DNA of 64,000 nucleotides from Streptomonospora nanhaiensis (GTDB taxonomy: Bacteria > Actinomycetota > Actinomycetes > Streptosporangiales > Streptosporangiaceae), in contig NZ_JACCFO010000001.1 of the NCBI RefSeq assembly GCF_013410565.1, forward strand, positions 3,844,001 through 3,908,000. Reading direction: 5' to 3'. The position numbers and the translations under genes were made by a program. The notes beneath the pieces were generated by a model. It worked only from the letters and a program-made list of their open reading frames with translations, was not told the DNA's origin and ran no database searches. Of this stretch, positions 51,801 through 60,492 are shown piece after piece (the first letter of the stretch is position 1; the number at the start of each line of letters is the position of its first letter).

Positions 51801-53402
51801 TCACCCGGGCACGGAGTCCGGCGCGGGCTCGGACGGTTCAGACGGTTTGGGCGGTTCCGGGGCTTCGGGCGCGTCGGACTCGGCGCGGACGTGGCGGAGC
51901 AGCACCACCACCAGGACGGCGGCGGCGCCCGTGGCCAGCGCGGCGATCAGGAAGCTGGTCTGGGCGGCAGCGGTGAACGCGTCCCGGGCCGCCGCCACCA
52001 GGTCGGCGGCCGTAGCGCCGGGCAGCGACTCCGCGGCCGCCAGCGCGCCGCCGACACTGCCCCGCGCCGCCTCCTCGACCTCGGCGGGCAGCCCGGCGGG
52101 GGCCGACTCCGCCATCCCCGCCCGGTAGACCACCGCGCCGGCGCTGCCCACCAGCGCCACGCCCAGCGCGCCGCCGAGTTCGCCGCTGACCTCCTGCATC
52201 GCCGAGGCCGACCCGGCGCGCTCGGGCGGCGAACTCGCGATGATCAGGTCGCTGCCCAGCGTCCAGGTGGGGCCCTGCCCGACGAACGCCACGAGCAGGG
52301 CGGCGAGCGCGACGGCGAGTCCGGCGCTGTCGCCCAGGACGGCGATCGACGCGTACCCGGCCGTGGTCGCCAGCAGCCCGGCGCCCATGACGTAGGCGGG
52401 CCGGAACCGCCGCGCCAGGGCGGGCGCGGCCATGGTGCCCACGAGCACGACCGTCGAGGGCAGGATCATCAGCAGGCCCGCGCGCAGCGGTGTCAGCCCC
52501 AGCACCGACTGGAGGTACTGCGCCAGGAAGAACTCGGCGCCCATGATCCCGATCGCCACGACGAGCACGCCCACCAGCGACACGCTGAAGGCGCGGTTGG
52601 CGAACAGCCGCAGGTCCAGCAAGGGGTCGCGCAGCCGCAGTTGGCGCCGGACGAACACGGTGCCCAGCACCGCGCCGCCGACGATCGCGCCGCCCGCCGG
52701 CCAGGTCGCGCCGTGCTCGGCGGCGTCCTGCACCCCGTAGACGACTCCGAGGACCGCGAACAGCGACAGCGCGACGCTGGCGAGGTCCAGAGGCGCCGAC
52801 GCCCGGCTGCGGTACTCGGGCAGCAGGAGCGGCCCCAGCACCAGCAGCAGGGCGGTCAGCGGCACGTTGACCAGGAACACCGATCCCCACCAGAAGTGCG
52901 CCAGCAGCAGGCCGCCCAGCGGCATGCCCAGCGACACCCCGACGGTGAAGGTGCTCACCACCACCGCCAGCGCGAAGGTGAACTCGCGGCGCAGCGGGAA
53001 CATCGGCCGCAGCAGCGAGTAGACCGACGGCATCAGCGCCGCCCCGGCCACGCCCTGCAGCGCGCGGGCGGCGATGAGCGCCTCGGGGGTGGGCGCGAAC
53101 GCGGCGGCCGCCGACAGCGCGCCGAAGGCGGCGGTGCCCGTGAGCAGCAGCCGGCGCCGGCCCAGCCGGTCGCCCAGGCGCCCCATCGTGATGAGGAACC
53201 CGGCGATGAGGAAGCCGTAGACGTGCATGATCCACAGCGTCTGCGACGCGCTGGGCCGCAGGTCGGCGCTGATGGAGGGGATGGCCAGCATCAGCACCGT
53301 CATGTCGGCGGCGAGCATGAACAGCGGGATGGTCAGCACGGCCAGCCCGGTCCACTCCCGCCAGGTCGCCCGCTGCGCCGGATCGGCCGGATCAGCACTC
53401 AT
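51801..53402 (-). CDS. MFS multidrug exporter, DHA2 (14-TM) type
   Basis: A 533-residue membrane protein with about 14 helices. LTIPLFMLAADMTVLMLAIPSI (TM1), GRLGDRLGRRRLLLTG (motif A), ARALQGVAGAALMPSVYSLL and VSTFTVGVSLGMPLGGLLLAHFWWGSVFLVNVP (antiporter motif C) are the marks of DHA2 proton-drug antiporters. A palindrome sits inside its promoter, but no regulator gene is adjacent on that side. The C-terminal tail is Pro/Glu-rich. Convergent, 14 nt apart, with the XRE-type gene. Confidence 0.93.
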   Translation of the reverse strand: MSADPADPAQRATWREWTGLAVLTIPLFMLAADMTVLMLAIPSISADLRPSASQTLWIMHVYGFLIAGFLITMGRLGDRLGRRRLLLTGTAAFGALSAAAAFAPTPEALIAARALQGVAGAALMPSVYSLLRPMFPLRREFTFALAVVVSTFTVGVSLGMPLGGLLLAHFWWGSVFLVNVPLTALLLVLGPLLLPEYRSRASAPLDLASVALSLFAVLGVVYGVQDAAEHGATWPAGGAIVGGAVLGTVFVRRQLRLRDPLLDLRLFANRAFSVSLVGVLVVAIGIMGAEFFLAQYLQSVLGLTPLRAGLLMILPSTVVLVGTMAAPALARRFRPAYVMGAGLLATTAGYASIAVLGDSAGLAVALAALLVAFVGQGPTWTLGSDLIIASSPPERAGSASAMQEVSGELGGALGVALVGSAGAVVYRAGMAESAPAGLPAEVEEAARGSVGGALAAAESLPGATAADLVAAARDAFTAAAQTSFLIAALATGAAAVLVVVLLRHVRAESDAPEAPEPPKPSEPSEPAPDSVPG

Positions 53403-53455
53403 GTCACGCCTCGCCTCCACGTCGGCCCCCTGCGGTGGGGACTTCACGAGCGAGG

Positions 53456-53483
53456 CTAAAAGCTCGACTTAAGTCGAGGTCAA
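53456..53483 (-). promoter_or_regulatory. DHA2 pump promoter with perfect 16-bp operator in its spacer
   Basis: On the minus strand TTGACC (53483-53478) is followed by the perfect palindrome CTCGACTTAAGTCGAG (53463-53478, overlapping the -35 by one base) and then TTTAGC (17-bp spacer). A repressor bound here would block RNA polymerase directly; MarR and TetR proteins use such sites. Confidence 0.6.
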
Positions 53484-54040
53484 TGGCGTTGCCGGCGGCC
53501 CGCCGCGGTGGCGGTCGCCCTCCAGGGCGTCGGATTCAGGCGTGTGACATGCGGATGCGCGGATCTTCGGAGACGCGCCCCCGCGGGCGCGCGGGGGTGT
53601 GACGTTCGTCCCGTCGCCGCGGCGGGCCGGGCGGCCGGGCCGGGGAGGCGGGGTCAACGGCGAGGCGGGCGCGAAGGCGGACCGCGGGGTTGTCGGGGAG
53701 AGGCGGGCGCCGCACGGGGGTCAGTGGGCCGCGCGGGGCGCGCGGTGCGCGGCGGAGGCCCCGGCCGCTCGGGTGCCCGGCGCCTCCGGGCGCGGGTGCG
53801 CCGGGCGGGAGGGGGCGCCGGGGCGCCCGGTCAGGTGCGCGCGGGCCGGGCGCAGCCAGGGGCGCAGTACGGTTCGCGAGCACATCCGGCAGGGGCAGGT
53901 GTCGTGCGCTGTGTTCGTCATGCCGACCAGTCTGGCGGTGCCCCCGCCCCCGCGCCTGAGTAGCCACACCCAGGCGGCCGGGACCGGCCACGCCCGCCGC
54001 GCCGCGCGCCGCCCGCGCGGTGAGGCGGGGCGCGGTGCGG
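53484..54040. other. Gene-poor region between DHA2 pump and TetR genes
   Basis: About 560 bases without a firm gene. A minus-strand frame from 53921 (MTNTAHDTCPCRMCSRTV...) has a CxCxxC motif but no ribosome site and a Pro/Ala/Arg tail typical of random high-GC frames; I do not call it. Confidence 0.4.
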
Positions 54041-54685
54041 TCAGGCGGCGTCCGGCGGGTAGCGCAGCCGGAACGCCTCCAGCACCACTGGGGTGCGGCG
54101 GGAGAACCGGCCCTCGGCGAAGGGGGTGCCGGGTTCGTTGGCCAACTGCTGGGTGACCACCCCGGCCAGCAGCACCGCCAGGACCTCGCGCCCCTCGTCG
54201 GTGGCGGCGTCGGGGTGCAGGTGGCCCTCGCGCACGGCTCCGGCGACCAGGTCGGCGATGCGCCCCACCGCCTCAAGCGCGGGCGCGTAGGACTCCGCCG
54301 AGGGCGCGAACCCCGGCACCGGGCGCCAGAACAGCAGTTGCGCCAGCGGCGGGTGCTCCACCGCCCACCGCAGGCCGGCGGTCACCCCCGCCTCCAGGGC
54401 GGGCAGCCCGGGCGGCGCGCCCTCGGCGCCCTCGCGCAGCGCCGCCGAGAACGCCCGCTGGCCCTCGGCGAACAGCGCGTCGTAGACCGCGTTGCGCGAG
54501 GCGAAGTACTTGTACAGCGACGGCGGCTGGATGCCCATGCGCCGGGCGATCGCCGACAGGCTGAGCCCGCCCGCGCCCTCGGCCGCCATCAGCTCCACCG
54601 CGATCCGCAGGATCTCGGCCTTGGTGGCGGCCCGCCGCTGCCGGCGGCGGTCGCCACCGGGGGCCGATGCGTGTGTGGTCGCCAT
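54041..54685 (-). CDS. TetR-family repressor of the UvrA-like resistance gene
   Basis: A 214-residue regulator. LMAAEGAGGLSLSAIARRMGIQPPSLYKYFASRNAVYDALF (about 32-72) is the HTH; the C-terminal domain (WAVEHPPLAQLLFWRPVPGF) is of the TetR_C_13-like type. ATG at 54685. It is divergent from the UvrA-like gene, with a strong palindrome over the latter's promoter region, so it most likely represses it until a DNA-binding drug appears. Confidence 0.9.
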   Translation of the reverse strand: MATTHASAPGGDRRRQRRAATKAEILRIAVELMAAEGAGGLSLSAIARRMGIQPPSLYKYFASRNAVYDALFAEGQRAFSAALREGAEGAPPGLPALEAGVTAGLRWAVEHPPLAQLLFWRPVPGFAPSAESYAPALEAVGRIADLVAGAVREGHLHPDAATDEGREVLAVLLAGVVTQQLANEPGTPFAEGRFSRRTPVVLEAFRLRYPPDAA

Positions 54686-54723
54686 GGCCGGAGCCTAACG
54701 CATCGCCTCATGGTGGTAGCTTT

Positions 54724-54746
54724 AGCTATGGCTATTAGCCATAGCT
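54724..54746. promoter_or_regulatory. TetR operator before the UvrA-like gene
   Basis: Perfect 10-bp arms AGCTATGGCT (54724-54733) and AGCCATAGCT (54737-54746) around ATT, 17 bp before the GTG at 54764. Very likely the binding site of the divergent TetR protein. Confidence 0.75.
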
Positions 54747-54763
54747 GATTGGGGGGAGCCTCC

Positions 54764-57070
54764 GTGACCACCGACCGCGCCGCCGCGCCCATCACCGTCA
54801 TCGGCGCCCGCGAGAACAACCTCAGGGACGTCTCGCTGCGCATTCCCAAGGGCAGGCTCACCGTGTTCACCGGGGTGTCGGGCTCGGGCAAGTCCTCGCT
54901 GGTGTTCGACACCATCGCGGCGGAGTCCCAGCGCCGGCTCAACGAGCTGTTCCCGGCGTTCGTGCGCAACCGCATGCCGCTGCGCGAGCGGACCAGTGCC
55001 GACGCCGTCGACAACCTCACCGCCGCCGTCGTCGTGGACCAGCGCCCGCTGAGCGGCAACTCCCGCTCCACCGTGGGCACCGCCACCGAGGTCCACCCCG
55101 TCCTGCGCGTGCTGTTCTCCCGCCTGGGCGAGCCCAGCGCCGGGCCCGCCTCCGCCTACTCGTTCAACGACCCCCAGGGCATGTGCCCGGAGTGCGACGG
55201 TCTGGGCCGCGCCACGCGCGTGGACACCGCGCGGCTGCTCGACGAGGACCGCAGTCTCAACCAGGGCGCCATCCGCTTCCCCGCCATGGCCGTGGGCACT
55301 CCCTCCTGGCAGCTCTACGCCGAGTCCGGGCTGTTCGACCCCGACAAGCCGCTGCGCGACTTCACCGCCGAGGAGCGCGAACTGCTGCTCCACGGCAAAG
55401 GGTTTCGCGTGAAACGTGCCAGCCGCCGCGGCGTCTACCAGAACGAGTACGAGGGCGTGGTCGAGGCCATCACCCGCCGCTACCTTCGCCGCGACCTCGA
55501 CTCCATGGGCGCGCGCACCCGCGAGGCGGTCGAGCGCGTCGCCGTGGGCGGCATCTGCCCCGCGTGCGGCGGCACCCGCCTCAACGAGGCGGCGCGCGCC
55601 TCGACCGTCGCCGGGCGCACCATCACCGAACTGGCCGCGCTGGAGATCACCGACCTGGTCGCCGAACTCCAGGGCATCGCCGAGGGGCTGGGCACCCGCC
55701 CCCACGAGCGGGCCGCCCGTCCGGTCATCGCCACCGCGCTGGCCGTCCTGCGCCGCGTGGCCGACGTCGGCCTGGGCTACCTCAGCCTCGACCGCGCCAC
55801 CACCACCCTGTCCGGCGGCGAGGCCCAGCGCCTGAAGACCGTGCGCTACCTGGGGTCCGGCCTCACCGGGCTCACCTACGTGTTCGACGAGCCCAGCGCC
55901 GGGCTGCACCCGCGCGACGTGCACCGGCTCGGCCGCCTGCTGCTGGAGCTGCGCGACCAGGGCAACACCGTGCTGCTGGTCGAGCACGACCGCTCCCTCA
56001 TCGCCCTGGCCGACCACGTGGTCGACATGGGTCCGGGCGCGGGCACGCGGGGCGGGCGCGTGGTCTTCGAGGGCCCCGTCGACCGGCTGCGCCGCGCCGG
56101 CACCCTCACCGCCCGCCGCCTCACCGAGCCCCGCCGGCTCAAGCCCGCCGTGCGCACCCCCACCGGCGCGCTGACCGTGCGCGGCGCCGACCTGCACAAC
56201 CTGCGCGGGATCACCGTGGAGATCCCCACCGGGGTGCTCACCGCCGTCACCGGGGTGGCCGGGTCGGGCAAGAGCAGCCTGGTCACCGGCGCGCTCCCCG
56301 CCCAGCACCCCGGTGTGGTCGTGGTCGACCAGTCCGCCGTCGGCGCCTCGGCGCGCGCCACCCCCGGCAGCTACGTCGACGTCCTCGACACCGTGCGCGG
56401 GCTGTTCGCCGCCGCCCACGGCGTGCGGCCCGGCCTGTTCAGCTTCAACTCCGCGGGCGCCTGCCCCACCTGCCGCGGCCGCGGCACGGTCCGCACCGAC
56501 CTCGCGTTCCTGGAACCGGTCACCGCCGTGTGCGAGGAGTGCGGCGGCGGGCGGTTCCGCCCCGACGTGCTGGAACTGCGGCTGGCCGGACGCAGCATCG
56601 CCGACGTGCTGGCCATGACCGCCGACGAGGCCGCGGAGTTCTTCACCGACCCCGCCGTGCTGCGCGGCGTGGGCACCCTGCGCGAGGCCGGGCTGGGCTA
56701 CCTCGCGCTCGGCCAGCCGCTGAGCACGCTCTCCGGCGGAGAGCTGCAGCGCCTCAAACTCGCCCAGCGCATGCGCGAGGGCGCGGCGGTCTACGTGCTC
56801 GACGAGCCGACCACCGGCCTGCACCCCGCCGACGTCGACGCGCTGCTGGAGCTGCTCGACCGGATCGTCGACCGCGGCGGCACGGCGGTGGTGGCCGAGC
56901 ACGACCTCGGGGTGGTCCGCAACGCCGACTGGGTCATCGACATCGGCCCCGAGGCCGGGCGGCGCGGCGGGACGGTGGTGTTCGAGGGCACCCCCGCCGC
57001 GCTCGCCCCGGCGCCCGGATCGGTGACGGGGGAGTACCTGCGCCGCGAACTCGCGGGCGGCCCCGCCTGA
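54764..57070 (+). CDS. UvrA-like ABC ATPase (DrrC/UvrA2 type)
   Basis: A 768-residue UvrA homologue, shorter than housekeeping UvrA (about 950). Two ATPase halves: GVSGSGKSSLVFDT and, later, GVAGSGKSSLVTG (Walker A); TLSGGEAQRLK and TLSGGELQRLKLAQR (signatures); YVFDEPSAGLHPRD and YVLDEPTTGLHPAD (Walker B). Zinc-type pairs CPECDG, CPACGG, CPTCRG, CEECGG are present. Such short UvrA proteins (DrrC of the daunorubicin producer, UvrA2) protect DNA from intercalating drugs by removing them. GTG at 54764 follows GGGGGAG. Control by the divergent TetR repressor fits a drug-induced resistance role. Confidence 0.92.
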   Translation: MTTDRAAAPITVIGARENNLRDVSLRIPKGRLTVFTGVSGSGKSSLVFDTIAAESQRRLNELFPAFVRNRMPLRERTSADAVDNLTAAVVVDQRPLSGNSRSTVGTATEVHPVLRVLFSRLGEPSAGPASAYSFNDPQGMCPECDGLGRATRVDTARLLDEDRSLNQGAIRFPAMAVGTPSWQLYAESGLFDPDKPLRDFTAEERELLLHGKGFRVKRASRRGVYQNEYEGVVEAITRRYLRRDLDSMGARTREAVERVAVGGICPACGGTRLNEAARASTVAGRTITELAALEITDLVAELQGIAEGLGTRPHERAARPVIATALAVLRRVADVGLGYLSLDRATTTLSGGEAQRLKTVRYLGSGLTGLTYVFDEPSAGLHPRDVHRLGRLLLELRDQGNTVLLVEHDRSLIALADHVVDMGPGAGTRGGRVVFEGPVDRLRRAGTLTARRLTEPRRLKPAVRTPTGALTVRGADLHNLRGITVEIPTGVLTAVTGVAGSGKSSLVTGALPAQHPGVVVVDQSAVGASARATPGSYVDVLDTVRGLFAAAHGVRPGLFSFNSAGACPTCRGRGTVRTDLAFLEPVTAVCEECGGGRFRPDVLELRLAGRSIADVLAMTADEAAEFFTDPAVLRGVGTLREAGLGYLALGQPLSTLSGGELQRLKLAQRMREGAAVYVLDEPTTGLHPADVDALLELLDRIVDRGGTAVVAEHDLGVVRNADWVIDIGPEAGRRGGTVVFEGTPAALAPAPGSVTGEYLRRELAGGPA

Positions 57071-57071
57071 T

Positions 57072-57090
57072 GCGGCGGCCGGGCCGCCGC
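57072..57090. terminator. Hairpin between convergent genes
   Basis: GCGGCGGCC / GGCCGCCGC around one G, directly after the UvrA-like stop. In RNA about 7 bp with a 5-nt loop. Confidence 0.5.
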
Positions 57091-57112
57091 CCGACCCGGC
57101 GCGCGGCCGGGC

Positions 57113-57607
57113 TCAGGCCGGGCGCACCAGGTAGGAGATCTCCACCGAGCACGGGCCCGCCGCACCCGCCAACCCGCTGAGCAGGAACTCGAACCGCCCG
57201 CCCCACACCTGGGTGGGCCCCTCGCCCCGGTTGTCCCAGGTCAGGCCCTGCCCGCTGGCCCAGTCCTGCAGCCGCGCGTGGGCGGTGTCGATGCGCTCGG
57301 GGTCGCCGGTGTGCGCCAGGGTGACGTAGGAGCCCCCCGGGATGGACCCGGCCACCACCCGGCCGTCGCCCTCCACCGCGACGTGCCCGCGCACCGGCGC
57401 GCCGACCTCGATGATGTGCTCCCGGCCGCCCCCGCCGATCACCCAGTACCGCAGGAACGGCGGCCCGGCGGCCCCCACGCCCCTGCGGTGCAGCCACTCC
57501 TGGACCTCGGCCACCAGCGCGGCGGCCCGGCCGCGCCCGGTCACCTTGGCCGGGATGGCGACATAGGGCTGCTCCGCCCGTGTCTCGTGCCTGGGTCCTG
57601 CGGTCAT
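57113..57607 (-). CDS. GyrI-like (AraC effector-binding type) protein
   Basis: A 164-residue protein with a single GyrI-like/effector-binding fold: VAIPAKVTGRGRAAALVAEVQEWLHRRGV, PPFLRYWVIG, HIIEVGAPVRGHV, VAGSIPGGSYVTLAHTGDPERI, and a final FEFLLSG plus SVEISYLVRPA. Members bind small hydrophobic or cationic drugs; some protect DNA gyrase or hydrolyse cyclopropanoid DNA alkylators. ATG at 57607 (MTAGPRHE) is the start nearest the conserved part. It converges with the UvrA-like resistance gene. Confidence 0.85.
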   Translation of the reverse strand: MTAGPRHETRAEQPYVAIPAKVTGRGRAAALVAEVQEWLHRRGVGAAGPPFLRYWVIGGGGREHIIEVGAPVRGHVAVEGDGRVVAGSIPGGSYVTLAHTGDPERIDTAHARLQDWASGQGLTWDNRGEGPTQVWGGRFEFLLSGLAGAAGPCSVEISYLVRPA

Positions 57608-58264
57608 CGCGACTCCCCCCTCGACGGCGCCGGCCGCTCGCGGCCGCGCCGACCCGTGGCCCGGTGCCCGGCCGGTGCGCACCGGGCACGCGCAAACGCT
57701 ACTTTGGGTCACTACCCAACTCTCCACGGTAACGCTTCGTGGCGACCGGTTCCCTCCGCGCCCCGGCGACCGCCCTCAGCCCGAGCCCGCCGGCAGCGCG
57801 CTCAGCCCCCGCGCGCAGGAGTCGGCCGCCTCCGCTTCCAGGGCCACTGACACCGGCGCGGTCGTCACCTGGGCGGGCGCGGCCCAGATCGCCGAAGGCC
57901 GGGGACGAGGCGGAGGGGGCCGCCCAGCCGTGGCGCTACGGCGAGGCCGGGGCCACCGACCTGCAGGTGGTGCCGGTGGGCACCCCTGCCGAACGGGCGC
58001 GGACGGTACGGGCGGTGCCGCGCCTGCTCTGGCACTCCCTCCCCTCCGGACCCGGGGCGCCCGGACGGGATGGGGGCGCACATCACGTGCCCCGGCGGGA
58101 CGCGGCGCATATTGTGGATGGGGCGAGGCCCGGTGGGAATCCGCGAACCAGGGGAGGCTCAGGGGCTTCCCCCATACCGTGCGGCCGGACCCCCGCGCAT
58201 GATGGGAGACGGGCAGTCCCCGCCGCCTCGCGGCGGCCCAGTGTCGAGGTGCGTCGAGGAGTTG
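57608..58264. other. Region without a firm gene
   Basis: About 660 bases. Around 57905-58060 one plus-strand frame (DEAEGAAQPWRYGEAGATDL...) keeps high G/C in third positions and reads protein-like, but it has no start, ribosome site or known family; it may be a gene remnant. Otherwise I see nothing. Confidence 0.3.
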
Positions 58265-58903
58265 ATGGTGGCAGTGCACGAACCGCCGTCTCCACCGTCC
58301 CCGGGCGGACGGTGGAGCCCCGCCCCACGCCGGAACCCCAGCACGGCCCAGGTGCGCCTGACCCACGCCGACCGCGACTCCGCCATGGAGGCGCTGCGTG
58401 AGGCATACGCCCTGGGGCAGCTGGACGAGGCCGAGCTGGAGGAGCGCCTCGACCTCGCCTTGAAGGCGAAGTTCCCGGCCGACCTCCAGCCGCTGCTGGC
58501 CGACGTGGTCCCCCAGCAGCGCGGCGCGCGAGGGTGGCCGCCCCGGCCGGGCGCCGCCGGGCCCGAGCCCGAGGTCTCCTCCAACCCCTCGGAGCGCCTG
58601 CTGGCCTCGGTCGCGCACTTCTCCGGCTACGCCTCGGTGTTCGGCCCGCTGCTGATGCTGCTGGTGGCCCGCGACACCGCCCCCTACGTGCGCCGCCACA
58701 TCCTGGAGGCGCTCAACTACCAGATCACCGTCATGGCCGGTTCCGTGGTCCTGCTGATGCTGAGCTGGCTGATCCTGCCGGCGGTGGCGTTCGTGTTCCT
58801 GGTGCTGGGCTGGGTGTTCCTGCCGGCCGTGGCCGCGATCGCCACCCTCGCCCAGGGCACCTGGCGCTACCCGCTGACCTGGCGGCCGGTGCGCGACTCC
58901 TAG
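58265..58903 (+). CDS. DUF1707/DUF4870 membrane protein
   Basis: A 212-residue protein. RLTHADRDSAMEALREAYALGQLDEAELEERLDLALKAKFPADLQPLLADV (about 33-83) is a DUF1707 (SHOCT-like) domain, followed by a DUF4870-type membrane part: SERLLASVAHFSGYASVFGPLLMLLVARDTAPYVRRHILEALNYQ and two or three more helices. Such proteins are common in actinomycetes; no function is established. ATG at 58265 follows GAGGAG. Convergent with the next gene across a strong hairpin. Confidence 0.85.
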   Translation: MVAVHEPPSPPSPGGRWSPAPRRNPSTAQVRLTHADRDSAMEALREAYALGQLDEAELEERLDLALKAKFPADLQPLLADVVPQQRGARGWPPRPGAAGPEPEVSSNPSERLLASVAHFSGYASVFGPLLMLLVARDTAPYVRRHILEALNYQITVMAGSVVLLMLSWLILPAVAFVFLVLGWVFLPAVAAIATLAQGTWRYPLTWRPVRDS

Positions 58904-58951
58904 CCCGCCCGCCGGCCACCCGCCCCGCCCCCGCGTCGGCCGCCTCGCGTA

Positions 58952-58995
58952 CACGGCGGTGGCCCCGTCGCCGAAGCGACGGGGCCACCGCCGTG
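58952..58995. terminator. Strong bidirectional terminator
   Basis: A perfect 20-bp stem (CACGGCGGTGGCCCCGTCGC and complement) closed by the tetraloop CGAA, between two convergent genes (stops at 58903 and 59037). Confidence 0.88.
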
Positions 58996-59036
58996 CCTGT
59001 CCGCGCCTGGGGCGCGGCGCGCCCGCCAGGGGCGCG

Positions 59037-59615
59037 CTACTTGCTGACCTTGCCGTTCAGGTCGCTGGCCGCCTGCTTGCCGCCGGCGGCCGCGGTGTCC
59101 TTGGCCTCCTCGGCGTCGGCCTTGAGGTCGGACGCCGTGCCCGACACCCGGGCCTTGGCGTCGCGCGCCTTGGCCGCCAGTTGGTCGCGGGTCTCGCGGA
59201 CCTGCTCGCGGGCCTGGTCGAGGTTCTCCTGCCAGGTGGCGTCCTGCGCGGCGCGGCGCAGCCGCAGCACGCCGTAGACGGCGGCGGCGCCGGCCGCCGC
59301 CACACCGAGCACGAGCACGGCGCGGGGGACGCGCCGCCCGCTCCGGCGGGCCTTGGGGGGCTCCACACGCTGCGCCGCCTGGCTGAGGAGGCCGGCCACG
59401 CGCGGCGCGACGGTGTCCTCGACGCGCTGGGCCGCGGTTTCGAGCCGGGGGGCGGTCCAGCCGCGGGCCTGGTTGAGGCGCTGTGCCGCGGTGTCCCTGG
59501 CCTGCTCGGCGTAGGGGGCGAACCGGTCGGACGATTCGCGTGCGAGTTCCTGCAACCGGGCCAGTGCCGCCTCAGTCTCGAAGCCGCCCTTGTGGCGCTT
59601 CAGTGTCATGGGCAC
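59037..59615 (-). CDS. Coiled-coil membrane protein of unknown function
   Basis: A 192-residue protein. An Ala/Arg/Glu-rich amphipathic N-terminal half (ARLQELARESSDRFAPYAEQARDTAAQRL) is followed by one membrane helix (AVLVLGVAAAGAAAVYGVL, about 104-122) and a long charged coil (WQENLDQAREQVRETRDQLAAKARDAKARV) ending in a Lys/Ala tail. The layout is known from apolipoprotein-like or YtxH-like proteins; no function can be given. GTG at 59615 has GGAGG 5 nt upstream; ATG at 59609 is in frame. It lies just before ppi, in the place of a conserved backbone gene. Confidence 0.75.
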   Translation of the reverse strand: MPMTLKRHKGGFETEAALARLQELARESSDRFAPYAEQARDTAAQRLNQARGWTAPRLETAAQRVEDTVAPRVAGLLSQAAQRVEPPKARRSGRRVPRAVLVLGVAAAGAAAVYGVLRLRRAAQDATWQENLDQAREQVRETRDQLAAKARDAKARVSGTASDLKADAEEAKDTAAAGGKQAASDLNGKVSK

Positions 59616-59950
59616 GGTGACCTCCTTTACTGTCTGCGTCTGGGTTGCACTTGCCCGATGCGGCACGACCTATGCGCGCGCGCCGGGCCTGGTGCGGCAC
59701 AACCCCGTCCCGATCGGCGTTTTCCGACGTTATCGACGTGTTACCTCAACATATCCGCTGGGGCGGGTTCACACCGGTTCGACACGCCTGCGGGTAGCCG
59801 CGCCCCATTTGGCCGCTCCCGGCCCGCCCGGGGACGGACCCGACCCGCCCCGGCCCCCCGGGCGCCCGGCGCGCGCCGGCGCCCACGAACCCCGCGCGGG
59901 AAGGCGGGTAACGTGGACCGCGCAAGCGAACGCAACGGAAAGGCACCCAG

Positions 59951-60478
59951 GTGTCCGAGGTCAACGGTCAGCCCCTCGCGCGGCTGAACACCACCAAGGG
60001 GACGATCACCGTCAGGCTCTTCGCCCGGCAGGCGCCCGAAACGGTCGAGAACTTCGTCGGCCTGGCCGAGGGGACCAAGCAGTGGGTCGACCCCACCACG
60101 GGACGGCCCAGCACCGAGCCCCTCTACAACGGCACGATCTTCCACCGCGTCATCAGCGGGTTCATGATCCAGGGCGGCGACCCCCTGGGCAACGGCCGCG
60201 GCGGCCCCGGCTACAAGTTCAAGGACGAGTTCGACAGCTCGCTGAAGTTCGACCGCCCCTACCTGCTGGCCATGGCCAACGCCGGCCCCAACACCAACGG
60301 CTCGCAGTTCTTCATCACGGTCGGCACCCCCGACTGGCTGAACAACAAGCACACCATCTTCGGTGAGGTGGTCTCGGGCACCGAGGTCGTCGACGCCATC
60401 GCCGGCGTCAAGACCAACGCCCAGGACCGCCCGGTGGAGGACGTGGTCATCTCCTCCGTCGAGATCGAGCGCTCCTAG
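59951..60478 (+). CDS. Peptidyl-prolyl cis-trans isomerase, cyclophilin type
   Basis: A 175-residue cytosolic cyclophilin. FARQAPETVENFVGLAEG, the catalytic Arg in YNGTIFHRVISGFMIQGGDPLGNGRGGPGYKFKDE, LLAMANAGPNTNGSQFFITVG and HTIFGEVVSG are all intact. It speeds proline isomerisation in folding proteins. GTG at 59951 follows AAAGG. This gene (ppiA/ppiB in actinomycete genomes) stands with the rhomboid and crgA genes near the replication origin, and the rhomboid gene follows after 14 bp. Confidence 0.95.
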   Translation: MSEVNGQPLARLNTTKGTITVRLFARQAPETVENFVGLAEGTKQWVDPTTGRPSTEPLYNGTIFHRVISGFMIQGGDPLGNGRGGPGYKFKDEFDSSLKFDRPYLLAMANAGPNTNGSQFFITVGTPDWLNNKHTIFGEVVSGTEVVDAIAGVKTNAQDRPVEDVVISSVEIERS

Positions 60479-60492
60479 GGCGGCCGGCGCCC

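Noticed and set aside
53721-53921. 66-codon minus frame with CPCRMC motif
   Set aside because: No ribosome site and a random-looking Pro/Ala/Arg tail; kept only as a note in the gap entry.
57739-58401. 220-codon plus-strand frame before the DUF1707 gene
   Set aside because: Mixed composition, stop/start pattern and overlap with the true ribosome site and start of the DUF1707 gene; at most a short remnant at 57905-58060.
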